64,000 nt of DNA from Ligula intestinalis. Its lineage: Eukaryota > Platyhelminthes > Cestoda > Diphyllobothriidea > Diphyllobothriidae. The notes under the pieces were generated by a model. The model did no database searches. It was not told the origin of the DNA and saw only the letters and a program-made list of their open reading frames with translations. The stretch covers positions 415,417 to 479,416 of the forward strand of contig JAYGXS010000004.1 in the NCBI GenBank assembly GCA_036362985.1, in the 5' to 3' direction. Positions 43,520 through 56,877 of this stretch are shown here, piece after piece (position 1 is the first letter of the stretch; each line of letters begins with the position of its first letter). The translations under genes and the position numbers were made by a program.

Positions 43520-45215
43520 TACTAGGGCTTGTTACGGGTGTGATCGTGCCTGATCAATGACGTCACGTATGGCACCTGTCCATGCGTGACGATTTGTGGC
43601 AGCGTATCTGGATAGATACACCCAGTCTTTTCTCCACTGATAGAGAACGAATATAGAAGGTCCAAGGACTGCTTCCATGTCTTCACGGGCAGTATAGAGC
43701 AAAGTCTTCAGTTTTCCATCTCTTTGACTCTTCCAGGCGGGCTGCGATGCAGGATCGAGGGCAGCATAGTTAAATTTGTTGGGCGTATGATGGTGAACGT
43801 GTCCAAACCACCTTTCTTTAAAGGCCTGCGATGTCCTCGCGATACGATTTTAGCGGGTGCTGCTTGTCTCAATCGAGACACAGTCACTTTTCTTATCTGT
43901 GTGGCGGTCCCTGTATATTTTTGACCTTTAACATTCACGCCTCCATTTTCCTTGATTTTCCCTATTCTTCGAATGTACTGACAATACCGCTACTACTTTA
44001 TCCGCGAGTACAATAAAATTCGCTTGTTGTTATTTTCCCATACCTTTATATTTGGTTTCTTTTGATTTTTGCGGTGTTTCTCATTTGGTCGTTATTATAT
44101 TTCGTGTGTTAGCCATTGTTTCCTTCCGATAGTTTGTTAGCTCTCTAACCACAAGGCCTCAGGCATCGGTGGTCAAAGACCTCCTGTCTTCGCTCATCTT
44201 CAGCGCGCGAAGTCCAGCATTCACACCTCTAGAGGAGAACTGACAGATGGATGCACGATATACATGAATCTTCGTGGCGATGGAGCTGCCATATTAGATT
44301 CATAGGCGCTTTCGTAGTATTGATAAAACCCAGCGAACAGCATCGATGCGGGAGACAATTTCGTCCTTGCTCGACTCATTTGGTAGCTGCCCCACCCCGA
44401 GGTATTTAAAGATGTCTACTTCTCAAAGATGATGGCCATGAGTACTCAGGAGTGCCTTCGCCTGGTCAGAGATGCAGCTCGAGAATAACTTCGTCTTTCC
44501 GGAATTCATGGACATGCCAACCGACATTGCGATCTCATTTAACCGCGACACTGCCGACTGTAGACCACCAAAGTTTGTGGCTAACAGCGTTATATCCTCA
44601 GCATATTCAAGATCAGTTATCCGGCGTCCGGGTGCAAGCTCAACACCGTCCTCTTCATGTAGGGCCTTGCCAAGAATCCAGTAAATGACGTAATTTAACA
44701 GAATGGGTGAAATGACGCAGCCCTGTTGGACACCAGACCGGATACCAAACGGTTGCGAGAGATTGTTGTGGACCGGAACTCATGCGGTGGTGGACCAATA
44801 GTAGGCCTTAATCGTGGCAATATAAATTGGTCGATACTTCCATTTTCGCTACAGGGGCTCACGATGGATGGAATCGAATACGGCGGCGAATTCGACAAAG
44901 CAAACGGCCGTTGTCTGGTAGTAGGTATGGTGGAATTCTAGAATGCGCCTTAGCGTAAATATCTGATCCGCAAATCTACGCCCAGCGCGGAATCCGGTTT
45001 GGTTGGGCCGTGTCCTGGAATCACGTAAATACTGGAAGTGCCTTGGAAGAACAATAGCGAAGATCCTTGCAGCAACGCTGATAAGACTTATGCCCGTAAC
45101 TGGTCGGCTGTGCCTGGGAACATTTTTAACAGAAAAATACAGTAAGTGCACTATCTCGTGAAATGAGTTGGAAAACGTAATGAAAGTCATTTTGCGGGAA
45201 GTCAGCAAATGTGGC
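43520..45215 (-). mobile_element. RTE-like retrotransposon, 5'-truncated
   Basis: The minus strand gives RT and C-terminal blocks ending with ATNRHAWTGAIRDVID, typical of flatworm RTE-like proteins. A ~280-base stretch (about 43880-44165) has no match in the copy at 38415-39265 and may be a later insertion, or the other copy may be deleted there. Several stops. The 3' boundary is near 43520. Confidence 0.75.
44200..45208 (-). pseudogene. RTE-like reverse transcriptase, disrupted
   Basis: From 45208 down: TGISLISVAARIFAIVLPR, RPNQTGFRAGRRFADQIF, CFVEFAAVFDSIHREPL (motif A, with D changed to E in VEF), IRSGVQQGCVISPILLNY (motif B), LEYAEDITLLA (motif C, YADD reduced to YAED) and SGKTKLFSSC. 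Two catalytic aspartates are altered, and stops lie between motifs A and B and after the SGK block. Endonuclease absent. Confidence 0.85.
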
Positions 45216-45464
45216 GTGCCCCCAAATTATTATCACAGTGTAGTTATAAATATAAGTAAAAACAAGTCAGGGTTTGATTGAGCAATTACTATTAACTAGC
45301 ATAGATAAATGTGCGACGAGTGCGACGAGCAGCAAACTGTTTTGGAAATACTGCTGAACACTACGAATTTCACAGTTTTGCTTTGTTTGTCCATAAATAC
45401 CGATTTCTTTCAACCTATTTACCGAAAACTTAGAAATAAGCAATATCTTAAAAGCATTTACCCA

Positions 45465-46545
45465 AATGAGTTCTGAAAAATTCCTCCTTAGATAGCTGCC
45501 TGTGTGAGTCATGACTTTAGAATCGCCCAAACATGTCAACTCATTTCCGAGAAAAATGAATCTCCAAAACAAAAGCCGAGAATGAATACGACTAAGATTA
45601 ATTCAAAAACATTTTAGAACAAGTTACCTCCCCAAAAAGCGCTTAAGTTAGATATTTCGAAGTCGAGTATCTGTGTACGATACGTTTTTCGAAGTTAAAG
45701 TCAAGATCAAAATGGGATATTTTGACCGGTTTTTGACTTCCCTAAAATTAAGAGGAAAAAACTGTGCTGTAAATGAAATAAGTCACATTTCTACGCAAAC
45801 CAGAGCAGTTTTCAAAACGTCCTTTTACTTTAGGGCACCGTTCTTTGATTTTAATTGCACAACAGAGTGACCCAAAATATCCTACAGCATTTTTAAACAC
45901 GATAATCTTTTACTTCTTCCGTTTAGAGTTTTGATATTTATTGATTTTCGTCTATATTTGGACAACATTTGGATGAACTTAGTTTACGAGGTTAGTTAAA
46001 AAAACATGAGATTTCGAGGAAGTCCATCTACAGTCAAATAGATCTACTAATTTCGGCGAAGTAAAACACCTTTTTGCGTCTTGTAAGTTTATTACTTATC
46101 TTTAGGGCACAAAACGTAACATATTTGTAGAGCAAACATTTGTAAACTAGATTTGTCAACCTTTTTTGACTCTAGTGCTGTATCTCATAAGTACACTAAC
46201 CTCTATTTCATGGACGCAAAACAAGATTTTCTCTGTAGTGAACAGATATAATTAAACATTTTCTGCTCTTTGTGAATGCATTTTTATACTTCAGCACGCA
46301 CAAATGTGAATCGTTTCTCCGCAGCTCTTCATAGCATAGGGAATTTCTTAGATATCAACAAAGGTTGGATTTCGCCCGTTTCCGCCTATATTTTCTCCAA
46401 CTATACTGATTTGGATGGAATTTAGTTCTAGCAAACAGCATTTTGCGCCTCAATCCAACCCAATGAACTAAATAAACGACCTCAATTTTGTGTTAAATCC
46501 CCCAATCTTCAACTTTTCATCAGATATATGACCTACTGTACGTTT
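45465..46545 (+). repeat. Dispersed ~1 kb repeat G, copy 1
   Basis: Matches 53655-54655 in the same orientation through blocks such as agaatc(g/a)cccaaaca, tttgacttccct, taagtttatt.ctta and tttgcgcctca, ending at tcagatata. Non-coding and AT-rich. Confidence 0.65.
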
Positions 46546-48280
46546 CCTCTTCTGTCTGTTTGATGCTTTCCTGGCCACCAAGTGAAAGAGGGAGTCGAGA
46601 CACATGCATTCCTGAGAAGGACAGTCAGAGATATGACCAAAAACAGATTCCTGATTATAAATTATATCGATACGAACTTCAGCATGAAGTCATTAGAGTT
46701 TTGTACAGCGGATAAATCAAGCTGTTTAGCCTAATCCACGGATTGCATATTTACGTCAATGCTGTGACTGCTAGTTGTACTGAAGGAGCGCTTGTGTCCA
46801 GAGCCAGGTAGCTAACGACAAGTTGAGCCTCTCTTTCTCACCTTTTATCGAATAAATGCTGCAAACTGAAAAACCTAAGAAAAAGTCACACTATAGGTTT
46901 TCGGCAGCAGTCAAGCAACCTGTGGCTGTATTTCCGTGAGAATGTAACAGTGTTAACTAATATAAACCAAAAAAACATTCCATGAACAGTCAGTAGGCAA
47001 AAAACTAACGAACCTCAAAAGGCGGATGACTACAGATCGTGCTCAAAGTCTAGACCAGTACTTACGTATAATATACACAAAGAATACTCATGCTACGGTC
47101 TTCTCGGTCGTCTTATGATTTTCAGATACCCAAAAACTATATCCATACACCTTTAAGACCTCCATCTCTGGTTTTTGTTGTTGACTCTCCAAATGCCAAT
47201 AGTTCTGGCCCCTTGGTAGTTACATTTAAATCTTTATTTATGACATTGTCGCGCCGCTGATAACACCTCATAATAATATTATTAAATGCTTGGTCCATTA
47301 TAAACAATATGGCACCCGATATGCATGACCGAATCCTGGGCAGATACTGAAATTCCTGTCTTCTTCCTTTTTACCGAGGACTTTGATTTTCACCGTCAAG
47401 TGCAGAAGATTGACAACGAACAAGCGCCTTTGTTATCCTTGATCTTCTTTCAGGCACTCTCCTAGGACCGGAATGCCCCTTTGTTCTCTGAAAATACCTA
47501 CTTCACATCTTTTTTCTATCGCCACAAGGGAGTTTGTTCTCGGCTGCATCTCCAATCAATGGGGATCTCTTGTAGGGTCCAATGGTCACTTATAATAAAA
47601 ACGTACTTACATCTGCTCAGTAACCCGATTTCCAGCCTTTTTATCAATTTATTTGTCGCGCAACACTTGTAGAGGCTGATGTTTATTTTGAAAGACCCTA
47701 CAAACTATCTCTACCCTTTTCTTCAGCCTATGATGGCGTGCCACTTTATGAACTCATCAATTTAGTTGTGAAACCTGCCTTTGATGTAAAGTAATCGCTG
47801 AAGATTTTGAATTTCCTGAAATATATTGTTTCTTATATATAAGTCCGCCTAGATTTCCGGCGTTCCCAAAATATTTTCAATTTTGCATACCTAATCCCAG
47901 CTTGTGCGCTCTCCAACAAGAGATAATCACACTCTGGTGACAGTCGCGTTTCGGGCTCTCTTCGCATAATTGCATAGGTATTTCGTAGCGCTAAGCATGT
48001 TTTCTCACCACAAAGGTACGACACATTCCATCTATACTGCTTTCCCCACACGGATTTCTTTAGCGACCCATGGATACTTTGAGTTTTTATTTGTTATATT
48101 TAACGAACTGTAGATTTAATGGTAGGGATTCCTTGTAGGGCCGCTTGGGGAACGTGTAAAGCGCGCCCCTCAGGCTAACGGACACCTGATTTTCGGGGAG
48201 AGGACGGCCAGGGCATGCCAGGGAACGAATTAGATCGCAATTATTCTGTAAAATAAAAAAAAAGTTACGAAGGTAAGTTG
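46546..48280. other. AT-rich, no gene recognised
   Basis: Short open frames only; no repeat partner noticed inside the window. Confidence 0.3.
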
Positions 48281-48282
48281 GG

Positions 48283-48455
48283 GCGCGTACTCGAACCTCA
48301 GACGGGTACACTGAAGCATGCTTTAATATCATCACTAACCCCCTACCAGACCAATTAGGAGCGCGTGTATTTCGGGGGAGTGTACTTTAACCTCAGGCGA
48401 GGACACTGAGGTACATTTTCCAGTGGTAACACCAACACCAACTAGAAAAAAGGTT
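48283..48455 (-). repeat. Two tRNA-derived heads in tandem
   Basis: On the minus strand at 48350-48285, ggttagtgatgatattaaag is followed by gaggttcgagtacgcgcccc (box B). At 48455-48365 a related sequence has cctgaggttaaagtac, a mutated box B. Head-to-tail decayed SINE starts. Confidence 0.45.
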
Positions 48456-51365
48456 AACGCAGTACAAAAGTGGGAAGATTTTGGAAATCAACCTACTTAA
48501 AATTTGTAAGTAAACGATTATTCCCATGGTTAATTTGAAAAACAATTTTGCTTAATACACTGACTAAATCGTTTTTTGCGTGCGGCGGCCTTTCGAGGAC
48601 CACTATGCTGTTCAATGCCATCATCAAATCCCTGCTGAATCGACGGATGGCGTGTAGAAAACCGGAAAATTATGTGTAATTCAACCTACTTAAAGCATTA
48701 AGTTGGTGGCTATAATACATAAGGACCTTTTGAAGGTCCCACTTGGACTCCCTACCATTTTAATTTATTATTTAGTTTACTTGGTTAAAGTTTAGTTTTT
48801 TGTTTCTTGAGTAAAACTAAATTTTGATTTTTGTTTAGCCTTTTTTAGTTATTTTTACATTAGTTTACATTAGCTTTACCTTCATATACAAGTGGCAAAG
48901 CAGATATTTAACTGCAAGTAATTCGTTAGCAGGTTGAAGGCACTAGAAAGTAACTTTGAAGTTTACAGGCGAACGCATGCAGCTCCCAAAATATGGCTGT
49001 GTCTTTACTAGGTTCCTCGAGGACCAGATCCAAGATTTCAGTTCATGGCTATAGTCGGCTGCACTCTCAGATGCAATAAGAGGCTATACAATATTTCCCG
49101 ATCGGCGCTCGTTGCCTACAAATTTTGAATAAAATATTCTCATGAAGATCTATTTTTAACAATGCCAAAGAAAGGCAAAGTATAAAGGACTGACGATAAG
49201 GGCAGCAAACCACGTACTCCGGGTTGCAGTCTACTATAAGGCTCACCAAGGGAAACAAACCACCGGAATTATGTAGTTTGGAAGCGGTGGTAGTAGAGAT
49301 ACTGCGGGTGGAGCTAAACGGGAACGCAGAAGAAAAAAATAACAGAAATATATCAGACAAAAGCAGGAAATAGTGGATCTAAATATTATAAAAATATAAC
49401 ATAGCACAACGAAAAAAAAACCGGCGATAGTTAATCAATTAATTCGAAAAATAAATTTAAAAAAATAAAATAATAAATTAAAATGAGAATAAAGTACTGT
49501 TACCATGGGTCGCGTTTTACAGAATTCTGGGATTTCCGGTTTCCGGAGCGAGCCGAAATTATTTAGTTTGCTGTCCAGTTTGCTAGAGATCGCACGATAG
49601 ACCTCATTGGCTACGACAGTTGCACGGTCAGTACCCTTCATCGTGAGTCCCTGTCGATTTCTCGGACGTTGATGACCCTGTTTTGGGTGGTGATCAACAT
49701 TCGCAATGCAGATAGTATTGCCTCTGGGATGTGCTGCCTCTGTGGCTACAGGTGATTATTCGCTACCCTATGGGTCTCGCTGAATGGTTAATAAAAGTCC
49801 ACGCGATGACTTCTGTCAGCAGAATATGCCGGGTGTGGAAGTATAGGTAGTGAGGGGGGGGAGTTATCGGTCTGCAAAAGTCGATTGAATTTTATGAAGG
49901 TACTGATGCATATCACGCCAGCTTCCTGAACAATTTCCATCAATTTATGCTGACCATATGCTTTATTCTACCATGACCATATGTCTCAAGTGTTCAGCGG
50001 GGAAAGCTCCGTTATTTTGACGTCTGTCCTCCTTCAATTCGACCAATCGAGTAAGGCACCCTATGTATTTAACGGTGAACTCTTCATAGATATGACTCCG
50101 ATACAAACAATTCTTCCCTCAACACAGTGATAGAGAGGAGGTCTTCAACTTGGACTACGCAGGATTACTGTTTTGGAAAGTTCTCGCGATAGCACATCTA
50201 TTTCCTCACCTCCGGATACGTAACCTCTACTGACTCAAGGCGGTGTGCTCTCTCTTAAACCTCCTTTGGCATCAAATTCCCAGACTCTATTCCCCAGCAT
50301 CACTTCCTCTGTGAACATCTCATCACCCTTCCATCTACCCCTCCACTTCGAAACATCCAAAATGTATGGTCTATCCCATTTCCCCAATCCTTTGTGTGCC
50401 CATGTTTTCAGACATCGGCGTATTCTTCAGTGTCATTTCGGACTGCTTTCGCTCTTGATCAAAAGTAATACGCTGACTACCGTTTCGTACATTTGTGAGC
50501 ACTCGCGTTGCCTGTGTGCATCGATTTACGACTTAGGTAGCCACGGCTCGCTAGATTGAGATCCAACAAGTCAACAAGCTCATGGTCGCGTGCGATCCTT
50601 CGGCGATTTAAATTCCTGAGGGATTACGGCACATGCCTTTGCTCAGAGAACAATTACGGGTTAGGGTTTCTGGTATTACCTCTGTTGATGGATCTGCGAC
50701 GGATTTTAAAACGTCAAGCAAATAAAATTATTGGCCCAGCCGTCAAATCTGCTTCTTTTCAGCGTTATTTCTTTCCTACTGATCACGCTTACCTCTTCTT
50801 GGGCAACTATAATCATCCAAACGATTCTAGAAGAGCAGCAGGAAAGTTGCCTCCACAACTGACCACCGGAGATTACTTCACTGCTTTACTACCCGTTGCG
50901 TTATGAATTCAGAGCGAGGACCCAGTCTGAACATTTTCATGCGTAATTTAATCGAGTATTCACGGTGAAAAAATTCACGAGTTTCCATCGATTCCGCAGG
51001 AGTGCAGATTCCATGCGTTTTGCATATTTGTCTGATCAAAACATTTACTGAAATAATGAGTTTCTTTGTCACGCAGATGGCCACTTGAGTAGATCCACCC
51101 GAACCTGAAAAACTCGTTGCTGAAAAAAAAAACATCCACAAAATAGCTTGGCAATCCAACTGCCTTAAATACTTAAAAATATCTTGCAATGATGCAACCA
51201 TTGGACGAAAAAATCAAGTGTGTAGTACTTTTTATAGTAACAATTTATCATGATCACAAATCATGAGATAGGTCACATACTTTAGTAAATAGGCGTACAC
51301 CAATTAGTTACGAGGTTACGGTGTAACCTTATCGACTAATGAACAGTCCCGATAAACAACAGGCA
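48456..51365. other. Mostly unassigned; SINE-body piece at about 49664-49745
   Basis: The piece at 49664-49745 has ttgatgaccctg and atgcagatagtattgcc as in 40751-40870, with an internal deletion. The remainder has open frames at 50245-50559 and 50556-50906 without family resemblance. A weak AAATAAA-type AT-rich patch lies at 49380-49490. Confidence 0.3.
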
Positions 51366-51367
51366 AG

Positions 51368-51545
51368 ACTTCGGGCCCGTAGCCTAATGGTTAGGACATT
51401 AGCCTCTAACAGAGTCGAGGGTTCGAAACTCGAGTGTGGCGGTAATTTTTGCTGCTACACCGGAGTAGGGTATTTTCAGCTGACGATGGTTACTAAGCCA
51501 CAAAAGGCCTTCCTGAAAGTCCCTGTCTTGACGGTAAAATTTCCT
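51368..51545 (+). repeat. tRNA-derived SINE with head and core
   Basis: TAGCCTAATGG (box A, about 51379) and GGTTCGAAAC (box B, about 51420) are followed by gggtattttcagctgacgat and taagccacaaaagg, a diverged version of the shared core. The acceptor stem does not pair, so it is not a tRNA gene. Its head differs from the 775-876 head. Confidence 0.6.
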
Positions 51546-51679
51546 AAAAAGGTCACATACTATATGGTACAGAGGCTACACACTTGATCGCACAACGACG
51601 CCCGTCAGTAATGAAGGTCCGACCTCGACAACCAAATAGATTCGTCGATGTAACTCACGTGAGACAACTATCTGACAAC

Positions 51680-52780
51680 TGCATGAGCCGTGAGCTACTC
51701 GACTCATGATTATCCAGCCGGCATTCAATCAATAAGCGCGGTGAACTCGCGACCCCCCCCCCCCATACTGTGTACTGTGCTTTTACGTTGGCAGAAGTGT
51801 TAGCTACTAGCAGGCCCGGTGACAGCGAGCCGATTTACCCGATAATAGCCATGCCAAAAATCGCCAACAGTTATTAACTCACTGCTTGTAATGACCCCCC
51901 AGCAGTGAGCACCAATATTGCGAATTATAGCAGACGTTTGGTTATATCGCGGGGGGTTAAGTGAGTTAAACCCTAGCAACTGCGATCTTCAGACCATTGT
52001 TACTTAGTAGACAGAAGAAGTCAGTAGAGGCCAGAGTAGTAGGAACGGTATACTGTGCACATGGAGGAACGAAAAAGAGATGGAAAGATATTTGACTTGG
52101 AGAGCATACAACCGACCAGGAGAGCCATTCGAGTCCAAGTGCTGGTTTAACAACAGTCAGGCCAGTAGACAGAGAGAGAGCGTTCATTGGCTCGGTCGGA
52201 TTTGAAGGAAAGTAAGACAGCGTGTGAATAGACATCTACGCGGGTGGTCCATCTCCCGCGCGCCGGTAAGTCTGGCGTCCGCCAGGAGCTTGAGGTCTAG
52301 ACCGCTTGAGGTCACGACAGGAAAGCCAGGCGTCGGGCAGGCAGAGACCACTACAATTAATCTTCCTAGAAAAACTGCGCAACATGTGCCTAGAATCCCA
52401 ATGGCAAAATAGAGGCCAGTGAAGAAAAGCAAGTAATAATGTCGAGCTTCCTTCCTGGTCTTAGTTGGTAACCCTTTACAACTCCATGAGTTGCGGACTA
52501 CTTGAGTCACCATTCGCCGGCCAGCATTTAAGTAACAGTTGCAGTGACCTCCCACATCCATATTACGTGCTGCGATTTTACGCGGGCAGAAACCTTAGCG
52601 ACCAGCAGACATGTTGACAGCGAGCCAAATTGCCCAATTATCGCTAAGCCAACGGATACGAACTCACTGCCAGTAGCGACTCGGGCATGGAGCGGCAAAC
52701 ACTCATTACACCAAATACGACTCCCCAGCAATGAATACTAATACTGCCAATTATAGTAGGCGTATGGCTATCCAGCAACT
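51680..52780. repeat. Direct repeats flanking a family F copy
   Basis: The interval 51700-51955 recurs at 52505-52760 (tgacagcgagcc, gcca..ccaatt or cgat, ccccagca.tga, aattatag.aggc). Between them, 51960-52490 is family F in reverse (aaccctagcaactgcgatct; gaggccagagtagtagg). A poly-C run sits at about 51751-51764. The layout suggests insertion into, or joint duplication with, a second repeat. Confidence 0.55.
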
Positions 52781-53654
52781 GCGTCCTATGAAAACCACAC
52801 ACCTTGTGCCCCTGCCGTCTCCTTCAGCGACTTTCTATGAGAAAGGGCTCGAATGAACATACGAAAGGCCAGGCCAATACACCTATCGTTTCCATCGTCA
52901 CATCTACTCCTTCTGGGCTGCTTCCAGCAACTCTCCTTTTCGATTCCTCCTATGGAAACTTTGGAGGACTTTGTACAATGAGGCCAGACAATAGCGTAGG
53001 TCGCATTAGCACTTCGGTTGCCCCAGCAGGGACAAAACTTATTGCAGTAGCGCTGGTAGTTTTAGTAGTCTTAACTACATTAGTATTCCTACTACCAGTG
53101 GTAGAAGTATCAGTAAAAGATGAACGTATCCCAATGAATATAAACTAGTAGATATGATAAGTCATGAAAGGCCGGAGTGTTATGAATGATTTAATGAACT
53201 GTTGAATGAGTAGAATATAAGAAATGAGTGAGTGACTCCCAGACGAGTGCACTCCAGCCAGGAGTGGACCAGAGTCCAGGGTCGCATTCCGGTCGGTGTA
53301 GTTGGCGGGTCTGGAGATCTGCAACAGGCAATAGTTCGCATGCTCCGGGAGTGTCTTAGAATAAGCAGTCACCACATTTAAGGTCCCTTTGTGACTTGGC
53401 CTCGGGAAGTGGTTGGGCATTTGGCCAGACAATTCCATGACCTTCATCGGAGGCTTGACCGTCTAGCGCGCACGAACTGGTAGGCGCGAAAGCTAGACAC
53501 TCGGGTCATGCCACACAGGCATGTCAGCAAAGTATGGCCTAGAGAAGGAGGTCGCTACAGGTATATAACGGAGCTATATAAGCTGCCTTTCTGGATATTT
53601 CTTAACATTATTAACCTAAGTAACAAATTGTTAAAGATTATTTCTGATGAATTT
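52781..53654. other. No gene recognised; GTA/GTT triplet-rich at 53040-53120
   Basis: The triplet-rich stretch gives a false membrane-like segment in one frame. Otherwise nothing I can name. Confidence 0.3.
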
Positions 53655-54655
53655 GTCTGTTTGGGTAATGGTTTAAGAATCACCCAAACACGTCAGTTCA
53701 CTGCCGAGAGAAATGGACGTCCACAACAAAATTCGCTAATGATTATTCCTAAGATTGATTGAAAAACTTTTTATAGCACGCTTCCTCGTAAAAAAGTGCT
53801 TTACTTAGACATTTCAGCGTCGGATATCTGTTTCCTTTACTATTTTGAAGATTTATTCTAAACAAAAATGGAAACTTTCGACTAGTTTTCGACTTCCCTT
53901 TCGCTTTTCTATGCATAGCGGAGGAGGTTTTAGTATATCTATTTACGTCTAGGCTCAGTTCTAAGATATAAAAATGTCGAGCAGAATCGCAGAATATCAA
54001 CAGCGATTTTGAGAAAACTAATAATCTTCTGCCCGTTCCGTTTCAAGTTTTTCTATTCGTAGATTCTGCTCTATGGACAGAAGGTGTTTGGGCATATTTT
54101 GCTTAGAGATTGACAGAGGAAATTGGTGGCATGTTTGTGTGTGTGTGGGTTTGCTTGCGGTCGCTTTTTTCAGTGAGATAAAAAACGTCAAATTTTATAA
54201 GTTTATTGCTTAATTTTATGCCAAAAAGCTTAGCAGATTTGCAATATGGAATTCTCTTAGCCTAATTCGATTCTTTCGTTCTAGATGGAAATGTGTAATC
54301 TCATAAGTGCACTTACTCAATATTTTGAGCCAACAACCAATTTGTCTGTTCCCGAAACATATATAATTGAATAGTTTCCGGTATTTATTTTTTTTAATAG
54401 TACAACACGCAAAAACATGAGCTTCTTTGTGCAGCATCTAATTGCGCTGGAAATTGTTTGGTTATCAAAAGCGTTGGGTTTGGCCCTATGTGCGTCCAGT
54501 GTACTGATCTAAGCTTTTTTTCTAGTAAACAGTAGTTTGCGCCTCAAGTCAACTGAATGAAAAAAAAGAAAAAACCTCAGATGTGTGATAAATCCCCCAC
54601 GACATGTTGATCATCACATTTTATCAGATATAAAATCTACTGTACACTTGGGTTG
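53655..54655 (+). repeat. Dispersed ~1 kb repeat G, copy 2
   Basis: Direct-orientation partner of 45465-46545, ending atcagatataaaatctactgta, which corresponds to atcagatatatgacctactg there. The repeat keeps the same order of blocks over its whole length. Confidence 0.65.
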
Positions 54656-56500
54656 AGAAAAAGCCAGCTGACAAGTTGAATTTTATCGCAAGAGCGTAAG
54701 CAGATCTGCGTTTATTTTATCCGCACAAATATTGACCTTATTAGCCAATCAAACTCCGTCTTACTCCCACTCCTGCATTACAGGGATAAGTGGTTTACGT
54801 TTTTCGTCCACTGTTCAAATTCTGGACACAAGTTCGCCTTCGGGAATGCCGAAAGTATTGATCGGGTCAGGGTTTATGAGGAAAACGTCAGTCAACCTGC
54901 ATTTGTCCTCGTTAGACTCTATCGGACAGTTCCCCCGTCAATTTCGACGATGGGCACCGCGTGCTCCAACAAGCCGCAGCAAACGCTGAAGCAAGCCAAA
55001 GCAGACACTGTGGAAAGCTGGGCAAGCTGCATGAAGGCTACAGCAAGCTAAAGCAACGCAGCGAACTACCGCGAACGAAAACAGGAGTTAAAGCAGATTC
55101 GCGGGGAACCTGCCCACACGCTCGCCGCTCTCACCTCCGTTTCCGGTGTAAAAACAAAGTCAATAAGACCGGGGATGAGGGAGGGTGTAGATGGCTGGCG
55201 CGATAGTCACGCACTCACTTGACTCAACCAACTCGCTAGTAATGATTCCGCGTGCGCGGGAGCGCCATAAAGGCCACATTAAGAAGGATTCAATGCAGCC
55301 TGACTCCCAGTCCTTCATTTTCTCGCATACGCACACAAACACACGCGTACTAGAGGAGCAGCAACGTGGGTAGCCCGAGTTTTCCCGTCAGTTGGCAAAC
55401 CCTCCAAGATACGGCTTTTAGCACACCGTGATAGATTCAAGCGCATCTGATTTATTATAGTGAGGAAGTGCACTGAGGGTCACTTACTCCCTCCCCCACA
55501 GTCTAGCGACGGCTAAGCTGCTCAGGCACCTAAGGCCGGGCCTGAAACCCACAGGGAGTGCGAACGCATACACCAATAGGGAATCAGAATCGAGAGAAAG
55601 TGCCAGCACCTACCAGGCCGCAGGAACCGTGGTTTGCCTAAGTCTGGCATTGCATAAACATAGAGACTTTGAATCTAAGAAGGGTGAGAGAAGCCCTGCA
55701 CGAAACCTGGGCCAACACCCTTCTAAGACGGGGTAACCATTCAGTCATCGACTGATAGGCACTACCCATGCTCCGTTGCAGTTGGCGCCCGTTCACCCAA
55801 AACATTACAATAATATAGCATGGCTAACTAAATGTAATAAGTAGGAATGTAAAGTTATTAAAAATGACTTGCGTTAGATCGCCCGATGGAGACGCCATGA
55901 CAACGCAGCCAAGATTACCGAAGTCAGCTTAAATACTTGTCCGAGAACAACCATCTTCCCTTCTGCAATTTCGTATGAGCAAGATATCGCATTTTAGATA
56001 AAACCCCGCTGGAGAGTTTAGACATAAATCTGAAGAAACTTTCCCTGGCTTTTTAGCGTATCAGTTTCATACTAAGCGGTTCAGCCTCATATCAAAAGCA
56101 GGAAGGGCGGGAAAGGTGACGATTTTAGCAGTACGAAGTACGGATCGTGGTGTTAGAATGGTTCGCAGTTGAGCGCATTGATATTACACTGTTAGACAGA
56201 CCATACACTTGGCATGCGTGACCAGATGCCATCGTGATAGCTGCTCCGTGGATGAACAGCATTCATTATCGTTATAAAATCAAGTAGCATTCTGCCACTT
56301 GATCGACAGCGGCCACTTATCATATAGAACGAAGAAAAACCTGAAAACATCTGCTGCCACTGGATAATGATTGATGCAGTCAGTTTGCCTTATGCCTTCA
56401 CTTTTTTCGCCCGAGTGTCGTAAGTTCGCCTGAGTATGAGTGAGCTGAGCGCCTACCAATTATCATACTCCCGAACTCAGACGACAAAAATAACTGGCCC
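54656..56500. other. No gene recognised
   Basis: GC-richer middle (54940-55200) with an AGCAAGC-like periodicity that opens an 81-codon frame of low-complexity look. I see no family motif and no exon signals. Confidence 0.3.
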
Positions 56501-56504
56501 GTTG

Positions 56505-56868
56505 CTTATGGGGAGTGTGTGACACCCCATGACCAGACGATCGTGGCTTCGAATTTCATGTGATCCACACTTGGAATTAGGTATGACTGGCTGATGACAC
56601 CTAATAAGCCAGAAATGGTCATTTATTGGTATGCAATCTGACTTACTACTTACGCTTCCGATCGCTCGTAACAAAATAGGCCCTTAATAAACAGTGATAT
56701 CTGCAAGACGTTCAAATAAGATTTAGCAGGAGAACAAACTTCAAACAGAAGTCATGCCTAGCCGCCTGCTCGAGGAGTAAACAAGTTTGTGAGCGTCAAG
56801 ACCCTCAGGCTCTGCCTGTACTTCTTTCGTTAATGTCAAAATACCGGCATCAAAAGTGAAAGATCTGT
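56505..56868 (+). repeat. SINE with core, followed by the 1590-1800 type repeat
   Basis: A head with cttcgaattt (box B-like, about 56551) is followed by ggtatgactggctgatgaca and taagccagaaatgg, the clearest core on the + strand. From 56648 the sequence parallels 1590-1800, so the two repeats occur side by side. It ends next to the CR1-like copy. Confidence 0.55.
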
Positions 56869-56877
56869 CAGTGCCTA

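Noticed and set aside
51373..51445. tRNA gene
   Set aside because: A and B boxes are present but the acceptor stem does not pair, the T stem is imperfect, and a SINE core follows.
52804..53148. Membrane protein (hydrophobic VALVVLVVLTTLVFLLPVV segment)
   Set aside because: The segment comes from a GTA/GTT triplet-rich stretch. No family resemblance or exon context.
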